Source: Mayamaea pseudoterrestris (taxonomy: Eukaryota > Bacillariophyta > Bacillariophyceae > Sellaphorales > Sellaphoraceae). Taken from it: a stretch of 64,000 nucleotides of DNA. The stretch is from assembly GCA_027923505.1 (NCBI GenBank), contig BROI01000013.1:620001-684000 (forward strand). The letters run 5' to 3'. The notes beneath the pieces are model-generated. The model ran no database searches. It saw only the letters and a program-made list of their open reading frames with translations, and was not told the DNA's origin. Shown piece after piece: positions 26,632-37,506 of this stretch. The translations under genes and the position numbers were made by a program. The number at the start of each line of letters is the position of its first letter. Position 1 is the first letter of the stretch.

Positions 26632-27985
26632 TGGTGTTTCAGGAGATGGCAATGATATTGGTGACAACTTGTCACCAGTCTCAGCCGGCAGATGCAGTGA
26701 CATTCAAACACCCCTACAGCAAGCCCTGTAGGTGCCAAGATTACACCAGAATGGTGCCAACATCATTATTCAGCCTGCGCTACAAGATGGTAGGCTTGAT
26801 TGGTGTCTCAGGGGATGGCAATGTATTTGGTGACAACTTGTCACCAGTCTCAGCCCGCAGATGCCATGACATTCAAACGCTTCTACAGCAAGCCCTGTAG
26901 GTGCCCAAATTGCACCAGAATGGTGCCAACATCATTATTCAGGCTCCGCTACAAGATGGTAGGCTTGGTTGGTGTCTCAGGGGATGGCAATGATATTGGT
27001 GACAACTTGTCACCAGTCTCAGCTGGCAGATGCCATGACATTTAAACGCCCCTACAGCAAGCCCAGTCGGTGCCCAAATTACACCAGAATGGTGCCAACA
27101 TCATTATTCAGGCTGCGCTACAAGATGGTAGGCTTGGCTGGTGTCTCAGGGGATGGCAATGTATTTGGTGACAACTTGTCACCAGTCTCAGCCCGCAGAT
27201 GCCATGACATTCAAACGCTTCTACAGCAAGCCCTGTAGGTGCCCAAATTGCACCAGAATGGTGCCAACATCATTATTCAGGCTGCGCTACAAGATGGTAG
27301 GCTTGGCTGGTGTCTCAGGGAATGGCAATGTATTTGGTGACAACTTGTCACCAGTCTCAGCCCGCAGATGCCGTGACACTCAAACGCATCTACAGCAAGC
27401 CCTGTAGGTGCCCAAATCACACCAGAATGGTACCAACCTCATTATTCAGGCTGCGCTACAAGATGGTAGGCTTGATTGGTGTCTCAGGGGATGGCAATGT
27501 ATTTGGTGACAACTTGTCACCAGTCTCAGCCCGCAGATGCCATGACATTCAAACGCTTCTACAGCAAGCCCTGTAGGTGCCCAAAATACACCAGATTGGT
27601 GTCAACATCATTATTCAGGCTGCGCTACAAGATGGTAGGCTTGGTTGGTGTCTCAGGGGATGGCAATGATATTGGTGACAACTTGTCACCAGTCTCAGCT
27701 GGCAGATGCCATGACATTTAAACGCCCCTACAGCAAGCCCAGTCGGTGCCCAGATTACACCAGAGTGGTGCCAACATCATTATTCAGGCTGCGCTACAAG
27801 ATGGTAGGCTTGGATGGTGTCTCAGGGGATGAAAATGTATTTGGTGACACCTTGTCACCAGTCTCAGCCCGCAGATGCCGTGACATTCAAACGCCCCTAC
27901 AGCAAGCCCTGTAGGTGCCCTAATTACACCAGAATGGTGCCAACATCATTATTCAGGCTGGGCTACAAGATGGTAGGCTTGGCTG

Positions 27986-29960
27986 GTGTCTCAGGCTATG
28001 GCAATGATATTGGTGACAACTTGTCACCAGTCTCAGCCCGCAGATGCCGTGACATCTAAACACCCCTACAGCAAGCCCTGTAGGTGCCCAAATTACACCA
28101 GAATGGTGCCAACATCATTATTCAGGCTGCGCTACAAGATGGTAGGCTTGGCTGGTGTCTCAGGGAATGGCAATGATATTGGTGACAACTTGTCACCAGT
28201 CTCAGCCCGCAGATGCCGTGACATTTAAACACCCCTACAGCAAGCCCTATATGTTCCCAAAGTACACCAGAATGGTGCCAACATCATTATTCAGGCTGCG
28301 CTACAAGATGGTAGGCTTGATTGGTGTCTCAGGGGATGGCAATGTATTTGGTGACAACTTGTCACCAGTCTCAGCCCGCAGATGCCGTGACATTCAAACG
28401 CTTCTACAGCAAGCCCTGTAGGTGCCCAGATTACACCAGAATGGTGCCAACATTATTATTCAGGCTGCGCTACAAGATGGTAGGCTTGGCTGGTGTCTCA
28501 GGGGATGGCAATGATATTGGTGACAACTTGTCACCAGTCTCAGCCCGCAGATGCCGTGACATTCAAACGCCCCTACAGCAAGCCCTGTAGGTGCCCAAAT
28601 TACACCAGAATGGTGCCAACATCATTCTTCAGGCTGCGCTACAAGATGGTAGGCTTGGCTGGTGTCTCAGGGGATGGCAATGTATTTGGTGACAACTTGT
28701 CACCAGTCTCAGCCCGCAGATGCTGTGACATTCAAACGCTTCTACAGCAAGCCCTGTAGGTGCCCAAGTTACACCAGAATGGTGCCAACCTCATTCTTCA
28801 GGCTGCGCTACAAGATGGTAAGCTTGGTTGGTGTCTCAGGGGATGGCAATGATATTGGTGACAACTTGTCACCAGTCTCAGCCCAAAGATGCCGTGAGAT
28901 TCAAACGCCCCTACAGCAAGCCCTGTAGGTGCCCAGATTACACCAGAATGGTGCCAACATCATTCTTCAGGCTGTGCTACAAGATGGTAGGCTTGGTTGG
29001 TGTCTCAGGGGATGGCAATGATATTGGTGACAACTTGTCACCAGTCTCAGCCCAAAGATGCTGTGACATTCAAACGCCCCTACAGCAAGCCCTGCAGGTG
29101 CCCAAATTACACCAGAATGGTGCCAACATCATTATTCAGGCTACGCTACAAGATGGTAGGCTTGGTTGGTATCTCAGGGGATGGCAATGATATTGGTGAC
29201 AACTTGTCACCAATCTCAGCCCGCAGATGCCGTGACATTCAAACGCCCCTACAGCAAGCCCTGTAGGTGCCCAAATTACACCAAAATGGTGCCAACATCA
29301 TTATTCCGGCAGAGCTATAAGATGGTAGGCTTGGCTGGTGTCTCAGGGGATGGCAATGTATTTGGTGACAACTTGTCACCAGTCTCAGCCGGCAGATGCC
29401 GTGACATTCAAACGCTTCTACAGCAAGCCCTGTAGGTGCCCTGATTACACCAGAATGGTGCCAACCTCATTATTCAGGCTGCGCTACAAGGTGGAAGGCT
29501 TGGCTGGTGTCTCAGGGGATGGCGATGTATTTGGTGACAACTTGTCACCAGTCTCAGCCCGCAGATGCTGTGACATTCAAACGCCCCTACAGCAAGCTTT
29601 GTAGGTGCCCAAATTACACCAGAATGGTGCCAACATCATAATGCAGGCTACACTACAAGCTGGTAGGCTTGGCTGGTGTCTCAGGCTATGGCAATGATAT
29701 TGGTGACAACTTGTCACCAGTCTCAGCCCGCAGATGCCGTGACATCTAAACGCCCCTACAGCAAGCCCTGTAGGTGCCCAAATTACACCAGAATGGTGCC
29801 AACATCATTATTCAGGCTGCGCTACAAGATGGTAGGCTTGGCTGGTGTCTCAGGGAATGGCAATGATATTGGTGACAACTTGTCACCAGTCTCAGCCCGC
29901 AGATGCCGTGACATTTAAACACCCCTACAGCAAGCCCTATATGTTCCCAAAGTACACCAG
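27986..29960 (+). repeat. 1690-bp (ten-monomer) repeated variants
   Basis: The rare monomer end CCTATATGTTCCCAAAGTAC occurs at about 28247 and again exactly 1690 bp later at about 29937, with the preceding two monomers also matching. The sequence between is less well conserved than in the nine-monomer duplication. Confidence 0.7.
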
Positions 29961-30654
29961 AATGGTGCCAACATCATTATTCAGGCTGGGCTACAAGATG
30001 GTAGGCTTGGCTGGTGTCTCAGGCTATGGCAATGATATTGGTGACAACTTGTCACCAGTCTCAGCCCGCAGATGCCGTGACATTCAAACGCCCCTACAGC
30101 AAGCCCTGTAGGTGCCCAAATTACACCAGAATGGTGCCAACATCATTATTCAGGCTGCGCTACAAGATGGTAGGCTTGGCTGGTGTCTCAGGCTATGGCA
30201 ATGATATTGGTGACAACTTGTCACCAGTCTCAGCCAGCAGATGCCGTGACATTCAAACGCCCCTAGATCAGGCCCTGTAGGTGTTCAAATTACACCAGAA
30301 TTGTGCCAACATCATTATGCAGGCTGCGCTACAAGATGGTAGGCTTGGCTGTTGTCGCTAGGGATGGCAATGATATTGTTGACAACTTGTCACCAATCTC
30401 AGCCCGCAGATGCCGTGACATTCAAACGCCCCTACAGCAAGCCCTGTAGGTGCCGAGATTACACCAGAATGGTGCCAACATCATTATTCAGGCTGCGCTA
30501 CAAGATGGTAGGCTTGGTTGGTGTCTCAGGGGATGGCAATGTATTTGGTGACAACTTGTCACCAGTCTCAGCCCGCAGATGCTGTGACATTCAAACGCTT
30601 CTACAGCAAGCCCTGTAGGTGCCCAAGTTACACCAGAATGGTGCCAACCTCATT

Positions 30655-31930
30655 ATTCAGGCTGCGCTACAAGATGGTAGGCTTGGCTGGTGTTTAAGGG
30701 TTGGCAATGTATTTGGTGACAACTTGTCACCAGTCTCAGCCCACAGATGCCGTGACACTCAAACGCTTCTACAGCAAGCCCTGTAAGTGCCCAGATTACA
30801 CCAAAATGGTGCCAACATCATCATTCAGGCTGCGCTACAAATTGGTAGGCTTGGTTGGTGTCTCAGGGGATGGCAATGATATTGGTGACAACTTGTCACC
30901 AGTCGCAGCCCGCAGATGCCGTGACATTCAAACGCCCCTACAGCAAGCCCTGTAGGTGCCCTGATTACACCAGAATGGTGCCAATATCATTATTCTAGCT
31001 GCGCTACAAGATGGTAGGCTTGGCTGGTGTCTCAGGGAATGGCAATGTATTTGGTGACAACTTGTCACCAGTCTCAGCCCGCAGATGCCATGAGATTCAA
31101 ACGCCCCTACAGCAAGCCCTGTAGGTGCCCAGATTACACCAGAATGGTGCCAACATCATTTTTCAGGCTGCGCTACAAGATGGTAGGCTTGGTTGGTGTC
31201 TCAGGGGATGGCAATGATATTGGTGACAACTTGTCACCAGTCTCAGCCCAAAGATGCCGTGACATTCAAACGCATCTACAGCAAGCCCTGCAGGTGCCCA
31301 AATCACACCAGAATGGTGACAACATCATTATTCAGGCTGCGCTACAAGATGGTAGGCTTGGTTGGTGTCTCAGGGGATGGCAATGATATTGGTGACAACT
31401 TGTCACCAGTCTCAGCCCGCAGATGCCGTGACATTCAAACGCCCCTACAGCAAGCCCTGTAGGTGCCCAAATTACACCAGAATGGTGCCAACATCATTAT
31501 TCAGGCTGCGCTACAAGATGGTAGGCTTGGCTGGTGTCTCAGGGAATGGCAATGTATTTGGTGACAACTTGTCACCAGTCTCAGCCCACAGATGCAGTGA
31601 CACTCAAACGCTTCTACAGCAAGCCCTGTAAGTGCCCAGATTACACCAAAATGGTGCCAACATCATCATTCAGGCTGCGCTACAAATTGGTAGGCTTGGT
31701 TGGTGTCTCAGGGGATGGCAATGATATTGGTGACAACTTGTCACCAGTCGCAGCCCGCAGATGCCGTGACATTCAAACGCCCCTACAGCAAGCCCTGTAG
31801 GTGCCCTGATTACACCAGAATGGTGCCAATATCATTATTCTAGCTGCGCTACAAGATGGTAGGCTTGGCTGGTGTCTCAGGGAATGGCAATGTATTTGGT
31901 GACAACTTGTCACCAGTCTCAGCCCGCAAT
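30655..31930 (+). repeat. 845-bp (five-monomer) repeated variants near the right end
   Basis: Variants CTACAAATTGGTAGG, CACCAGTCGCAGCCC and CATCATCATTCAGG occur together near 30800-30910 and again 845 bp downstream near 31650-31755. Confidence 0.75.
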
Positions 31931-33180
31931 TGCTGTGACATTCAAATGCCCATACAGCAAGCCCTGTAGGTGCCTAAATTACACCAGAATGGTGCCAACA
32001 TCATTATTCTGGCTGCGCTACAAGATGGTATGCTTGGTTGGTGTCTCAGGGGATGGCAATGATATTGGTGACAACTTGTCACCAGTCTCAGCCCGCAGAT
32101 GCCGCGAGATTCAAACGCCCCTACAGCAAGCCCTGTAGGTGCCGAGATTACACCAGAATGGTGCCAACATCATTATGCAGTTACAAGATGGTAGGCTTGG
32201 TTGGTGCCTCAGGGGATGGCAATGTAATTGGTGACAACTTGTCACCAGTCTCAGCCCGCAGATGCCGTGACATTCAAACGCCCCTACAGCAAGCCCTGCA
32301 GGTGCCCAAAATACACCAGAATGGTGCCAACATCATTATTTAGGCTGAGCTACAAGATGGTAGGCTTGGCTGGTGTCTCAAGGGATGGCAATGATATTGG
32401 TGACAACTTGTCACCAATCTCAACCCGCAGATGCCGTGAGATTCACACGCCCCTACAGCAAGCCCTGTAAGTTCCCAAATTCCACCAGAATGGTGCCAAC
32501 ATCATTATATGGGCTGCGCTACAAATTGGTAGGCCTGGCTGGTGTCTCAGGGAATGGCGATGTATTTGGTGACAACTTGTCACCAGTCTCAGCCTGCAGA
32601 TGCCGTGAGATTCAAACGCCCCTACAGCAAGCCCTGTAGGTGCCCAGATTACACCAGAATGGTGCCAACATCATTCTTCAGGCTGCGCTACAAGATGGTA
32701 GGCTTGGTTGGTGTCTCAGGGGATGGCAATGATATTGGTGACAACTTGTCACCAGTCTCAGCCCAAAGATGCCGTGAGATTCAAACGCCCCTACAGCAAG
32801 CCCTGTAGGTGCCCAGATTACACCAGAATGGTGCCAACATCATTCTTCAGGCTGCGCTACAAGATGGTAGGCTTGGTTGGTGTCTCAGGGGATGGCAATG
32901 TATTTGGTGACAACTTGTCACCAGTCTCAGCCCGCAGATGCCGTGACATTCAAACGCCCCTTCAGCAAGCCCTGTAGGTGCCCAAATTACACCATAATGG
33001 TGCCAACATCATATTCAGGCTACGCTACAAGATGGTAGGCTTGGCTGGTGTCTCAGGGGATGCTGAGACATTTAAACGCCCCTACAGCAAGCCATCTTTA
33101 CTCCCAAATTACACCAGAATGGTGCCAACATCATTATTCAGTCTGCGCTACAAGATGGTATGACTGGCGGATGTCTAGTA

Positions 33181-33461
33181 GCCTGCAATGGGACTGATGT
33201 GATTGTGCCGCCTATTCAAGCAGTCTGGTTACCACAAAATAGCTAGCGGTTTGCAAGAATGAAAAGCGTCGCATTCGTCACACTGCGGGAAATTGGAAGA
33301 TCGTGATCGTCCGTCGATCTCGACCATGACACGAGATTCGCCGCCGTCAATTGTCAAACCTACATATACAAGCATCTCCTTTCCATAATACAATCAGTCT
33401 GCTCTTAGTTCAGAGCCTCTGTCAGGTTACAAGTCCAATACATTACAGCAGCAGCTGCACC
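33181..33461. promoter_or_regulatory. Satellite right flank and rhodanese promoter
   Basis: Short unique stretch between the end of the array and the rhodanese gene start. The first 25 bp still resemble a diverged monomer (TATGACTGGCGGATGTCT then GTAGCCTGCAATGG). No gene. Confidence 0.4.
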
Positions 33462-33911
33462 ATGGGTCAATCACTGTCATCATTTTCTCGCGACGACGAC
33501 ACCACCACAGCATCCGTCAAGCAGCAGGAATTATCCGACGAGGATATTCAAGCGGAACGCCGTCGACTCGAGTACAAGATTGTCTCTCATGACGTCGTCA
33601 AGCAGGCTGCCCGCGATCCATCCTGCTACTGGGTCGACGTGCGCAGCGAGGAGGAGGTGATCAACCGCAAGATTGGCTACGTTTCCACCGACAAGCGATG
33701 GGTGTATGCGCCATGTCACGACGACGCCTGTCCTATACTTCAAGTGACGGCGGAAAATATGATTCCCGAAAAGAATGCTCAGATTATTGTGTATTGTTCG
33801 TCGGGAAGGAGGGCTGCCATTGCCAAGGAAACGTTGGAAGGCAAGGGCTACACGAATGTTATCAATGCTGGAGGACTTGTCGATGTATTTTATCCGCGGA
33901 AGCGAAAGTAG
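33462..33911 (+). CDS. Rhodanese-domain protein with N-myristoylation-type start
   Basis: 149 aa from ATG 33462, which has a good context (A at -3, G at +4). The frame is open upstream only from a TTG, so this ATG is preferred. The protein starts MGQSLSS, with Gly2 and Ser6 as in N-myristoylation signals, then an acidic helical linker. The rhodanese/Cdc25-like domain spans about residues 45-145. YWVDVRSEEEV is the usual first strand, and the active-site loop VYCSSGRRAA carries the catalytic Cys followed by a Ser/Gly/Arg-rich phosphate-type loop and GYTNVINAGG. Single-domain rhodaneses transfer sulfane sulfur or bind oxyanions; the substrate is unknown. Membrane attachment by myristate is inferred. 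It is the first gene to the right of the satellite. Confidence 0.85.
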   Translation: MGQSLSSFSRDDDTTTASVKQQELSDEDIQAERRRLEYKIVSHDVVKQAARDPSCYWVDVRSEEEVINRKIGYVSTDKRWVYAPCHDDACPILQVTAENMIPEKNAQIIVYCSSGRRAAIAKETLEGKGYTNVINAGGLVDVFYPRKRK

Positions 33912-34701
33912 AAGCAAGTGGACATGAATCTACTGGAGCTATAGAGTGAACTGTCAAGTTTAGCGAAAGTTGGTCGGGAAAGTGAGTCGGCGATTCTCGA
34001 ATCGGCGATTCGAAAGCCATAGAGCATGGCGAGCAAAGGGACAGCGCGACGAATTGGCGTTGTACACGAGTGTTGTCAGCTCATTTTTAAAGCGTCATGC
34101 GAAAAAGTAAATTAATCACTCGTAGCTTATTGCGTTCGTTTATAGCATTCCAGGAACGAATCCCATGCGAATCGTCCGTGTGACACGCCTCTACGGAAAA
34201 ATTTGTTGATTGTTATTAGCTGCAGCAGCAGTCGTACCTTTGTATCTATAAAATCATGGTCAGCTTGCAGTAACATTGCGGCTACTGCACGTCCTACCTA
34301 GTAGTAGCTACAGTTTTGCGTTTATGATACTCACACTGCAAGTCGTCGACGCTGCGATGGAGCGTGACGACCGTTCAGTCGTATCAAATGACTCAAAAGT
34401 CATTAGGCATATGTACCGAAAGATACGGTCATTCTCCGGTCATTTGGATCCATCCATTGTCGTTCGACGACCGCTCGCTTGATTGGCATGCCAATGTTGA
34501 ACCGCACGACGAGACCTTTAGGCATCAATTGATAGTCCTCGCAAGCTACGATAGAACCAAGCAAGAGCATCATCATAATTTTCTATCCCAGGTGCAAGCC
34601 GAGTATCAGATTTCTAAAGTCATTACATTGGAACGAGCAGTCATTCTCCCATTGACTCTGCACGCAACAAATTCCACTCCTCGCCCTTTTACTCCTCCAC
34701 C
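33912..34701. other. Intergenic region upstream of the kinase gene
   Basis: 790 bp between two plus-strand genes. Short ORFs have no motif. Near 33989-34014 the motif GGCGATTC/GAATC is repeated in both orientations. Presumably the kinase promoter and 5' UTR. Confidence 0.4.
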
Positions 34702-37415
34702 ATGCCTCCTTCCAGCAGTATCAAGTCGCCCGACAAGCTCAACATGACGCCCCAGGAAGCCTACAATGTTTTGCAGCAGCTTTTGGAGACGCAAAAATTG
34801 AAAATGGCCGACTTGGAAGTCGCTCTGGGATGCGTACGAAACAACAACGGCAAGCAGCAGCTGCAGCAGCAGCAAGTCAAGAAGAAGGGATTATTCTCCG
34901 GACTCCGACGAACCTCAAGCAACGTTGACTCGTCGTCGCACCACAATGAGTCATCGGAGCATAGTAATGCTTCCAATAACATTGTTTCCGCCATCATGAA
35001 GCAACCGCGCAGCCGGGCTCGCCAAAAGGTGCGGGCGCAGCACGTTGATGTTTCCGGCAGCAAGGACGATTCCCAGACGGTCAGTCTTCCAGTCTACGAA
35101 AAGAGTCAAGCATCGGTAGCATTCTTGACGCAGGCGCTTTCAAGCGATTCAAATTTTCTATTCAGCAGCCTCAGTCCCAACGAACTGCACTTGCTCATTG
35201 GCGCCATGGCTCCATGTTCGGCGAAAGCGGATACGATGATTATACAGCAGGGTGACATTGGCGACTACTTTTACGTACTAGAGATTGGTCGCGTCGATTT
35301 CATCGTGGATGGCAACTTGGTGGGACATTGCGGATCGGGCGCCAGCTTTGGAGAATTGGCGCTACTGTATGACGCGCCGCGCGCGGCCACCTGCAAGGCG
35401 CATTTGGATTGCCAACTCTGGAAGGTGGATCAGCATACCTTTCGCTACATGCTGGCCAAGACGCAGGCGAATCAAAACTCTCACATTCACTCGATTCTTC
35501 GCAAGGTGCCGTTCTTGAGTGAATTGGAAGACTCGGCCTTGAGTAAGATTATTGATGCGCTCGTGACTGTCAAATTTCACAAGAATGATGAAATCTTTCG
35601 CAAGGGCCAGGTCGGCGACAAGTTTTACATTTTGGAAAAGGGCAAGGCTCGCATTCATGAGATTGGTTTTGGTGACACCAAGTTTGACGATGTTTTCATT
35701 GACAGTGGCGCCTACTTTGGAGAGCGAGCGCTGCTGACGGGTGAGCCACGGGCGGCGCATGTCACGGCCACGACGGACTGCGTTTGCTTCACGCTGAGTC
35801 GAGAGTCGTTTGAGGCGACGCTGGGGCCGCTGCAGGCCTTGATGGATCGAGCCATGACCAAGCGCGTGTTGGTGTGTAATCATTGACGCGCGAGTTTATA
35901 TAAAGACCGTGTTCTGGCTAATTTCTCCCAACTTTCGCTATCGCAGGTATCGATACCCAGTTTTGGAGAAAAGTACATTGACAACCACGAACTTGATCGG
36001 CTTTTGGATAGCATGAAGGAAGTTTCATTCAAAAAAGGCGAAATTATCATGGAGGAAGGCGTCGGCGTCAAACCAGCTCTGCACATTATTCGCAAGGGCA
36101 ATGTCAGTGTCGTTTCAAACAAGGGTGAAATCAACAATCTCACAAACGGAGGACACTTTGGCGAATCAACACTCATAATGAAGTCGACGGACTCTGCACG
36201 AGCAACCATTTCCGCCCTTGATGAAGTTGTTTGCAACGTACTCACCAAAGCAGACATTGAAAAGGTGATTGGATCGACGACTCGATTAGGACAAGCGCGG
36301 GCACTTATCAACCTGCGCGAGCGACGAGACTACGTCAAGTACAGTAACCTGACCAAGGTGCGCATCCTGGGCGTTGGAACCTTCGGAAAGGTATGGTTAG
36401 CTGTGGACAAGACGACCAACAGGTCGTTCGCTTTGAAGCTCATGGATAAGAAGCAGTGCATTGAGCACGGCCAGCACGAGGGCGTTATACGCGAAAAGAA
36501 TATATTGGCAAACATTGATCATCCCTTCTTGCTTAAAATGTGGGGTTCCTATCAAACTGACAAGCATTTGATGATGTTGATTGACTTGATCCAAGGTGGG
36601 GAACTTTTTACTGTGTTGCATACAGACAAGCGCGACGGAGTGCCCAATGGCGACGCAGTTTTTTACGCCGCATGTGTTTTGGAAGGGCTGGGCCATTTAC
36701 ACGAGCGAAACATTGTGTATCGAGACTTGAAGGCAAGTACAACGTGACGAGGAATGGCGAGGTGCCTACCGCCCAGGTGGACGATTGCTCACCTTTCGCA
36801 TGTTTATTCTCTGCTTTCCTACAGCCCGAGAACGCCTTGATCGACGCCACTGGCTACTGCATTGTGGTAGACTATGGATTCGCCAAGATTGTTACCAACA
36901 AAACCTTTACTCTCTGTGGTACGCCCGAGTACCTTGCTCCGGAAATTATTCTCAGCAAGGGGCACAACAAAGGCGTCGATTATTGGGCATTCGGCGTTTT
37001 GATTTACGAAATGCTGGTAGGTCGTTCTCCCTTTTACGATCATGATCAAATGCGTCTCTTCAAAAAGATTGTTCAAGGCAAGTATGGCTATCCGGAGCGT
37101 CGGACAGTCAGCAGGGCAGCGGAGGACTTGATCAGTTCGTTGCTCCAGCGAAAGCAGTCGAGTCGGCTGGGTAACTTGAAGGGCGGACACGTTGACGTTC
37201 AAAAGCATCCATGGTTCAACGAGATGGACTTGGCCAAGCTGCTGAGACGTGAACTTGAAGCTCCATGGAAGCCACAGCTAAAAGATACACTGGACGCAAG
37301 CAATTTTGAAGATTTCAGCTCGATGGAAAAGGACGACGTCGTGGTCGACAAGTCCGGAAAGCGATTGAACGCCAAGGCCCAGGAGATGTTTAGGGAGTTT
37401 GGCGAGTACGTGTAA
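34702..37415 (+). CDS. Cyclic-nucleotide-dependent protein kinase (PKG-like AGC kinase, three cNMP domains)
   Basis: Three exons: 34702-35871, 35947-36732, 36825-37415 (848 aa). Intron 1 is GT-AG (75 bp). Intron 2 (92 bp) starts with GC (AAG|GCAAGT), a GC-AG intron, and its removal joins YRDLK to PENALID exactly. Residues 1-130 contain a Gln/Lys-rich low-complexity stretch. Three cNMP-binding domains follow, with phosphate cassettes FGELALLYDAPRAAT (about residue 217), FGERALLTGEPRAAH (about 340) and a degenerate FGESTLIMKSTDSARAT (about 461). The kinase domain (about 520-785) has LGVGTFGKVWLA, the ATP Lys in FALKLMDK, YRDLKPEN, DYG at 668-670 in place of DFG, and CGTPEYLAPE. Fusing regulatory and catalytic parts is PKG-like. 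Classical PKGs have Thr or Ser after the cassette Arg where this protein has Ala, so cAMP or another ligand is possible. Confidence 0.92.
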
Positions 37416-37506
37416 ATTACTGACGACGACGACAAAATGCCAAACTGGATAGCTGTAGCTAATTGTTTGCTACTGATAATGATTAGAATTTGAGCAATGT
37501 ACATGC

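Larger units (their letters stand above)
16440..33180 (+). repeat. Satellite array, 169-bp monomer, about 98 tandem copies
   Basis: A continuous head-to-tail array about 16.7 kb long. The palindrome that marks each monomer recurs at 16649, 16818, 16987, 17156 and so on to 32906, a spacing of 169 bp with rare indels: +4 near 17448, about +38 near 19085-19130, and +5 near 24072 and 25597. Most monomers contain GGTGACAACTTGTCACC, two 8-bp arms around one base, with single changes in roughly a tenth of copies. They also contain CACCAGAATGGTG (5-bp arms around GAA). The left edge (16440-16570) and right edge (33030-33180) are diverged; the last monomer near 33055 lacks the palindrome segment. Because 169 = 3n+1, every frame is read in turn, yielding spurious 80-105 codon ORFs ending at the same TAG. 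The near-nucleosomal unit length and homogeneity suggest a centromeric, subtelomeric or heterochromatic satellite. Confidence 0.98.

Noticed and set aside
16529-33163. Dozens of 80-133 codon ORFs in the satellite array (MVSQGMAMILVTTCHQSQ type)
   Set aside because: They are a by-product of a 169-bp (3n+1) unit with few stops: each ORF spans about 1.6 monomers, changes frame each unit and ends at the same TAG. Indels between monomers are not multiples of three.
16440-33180. CRISPR-like array
   Set aside because: The whole 169-bp unit is repeated without unique spacers, units are far longer than CRISPR repeats, and the context is eukaryotic.
33351-33461. Upstream extension of the rhodanese frame
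   Set aside because: Opens only with a TTG, while the ATG at 33462 has a good context and gives a classical MGxxxS start.
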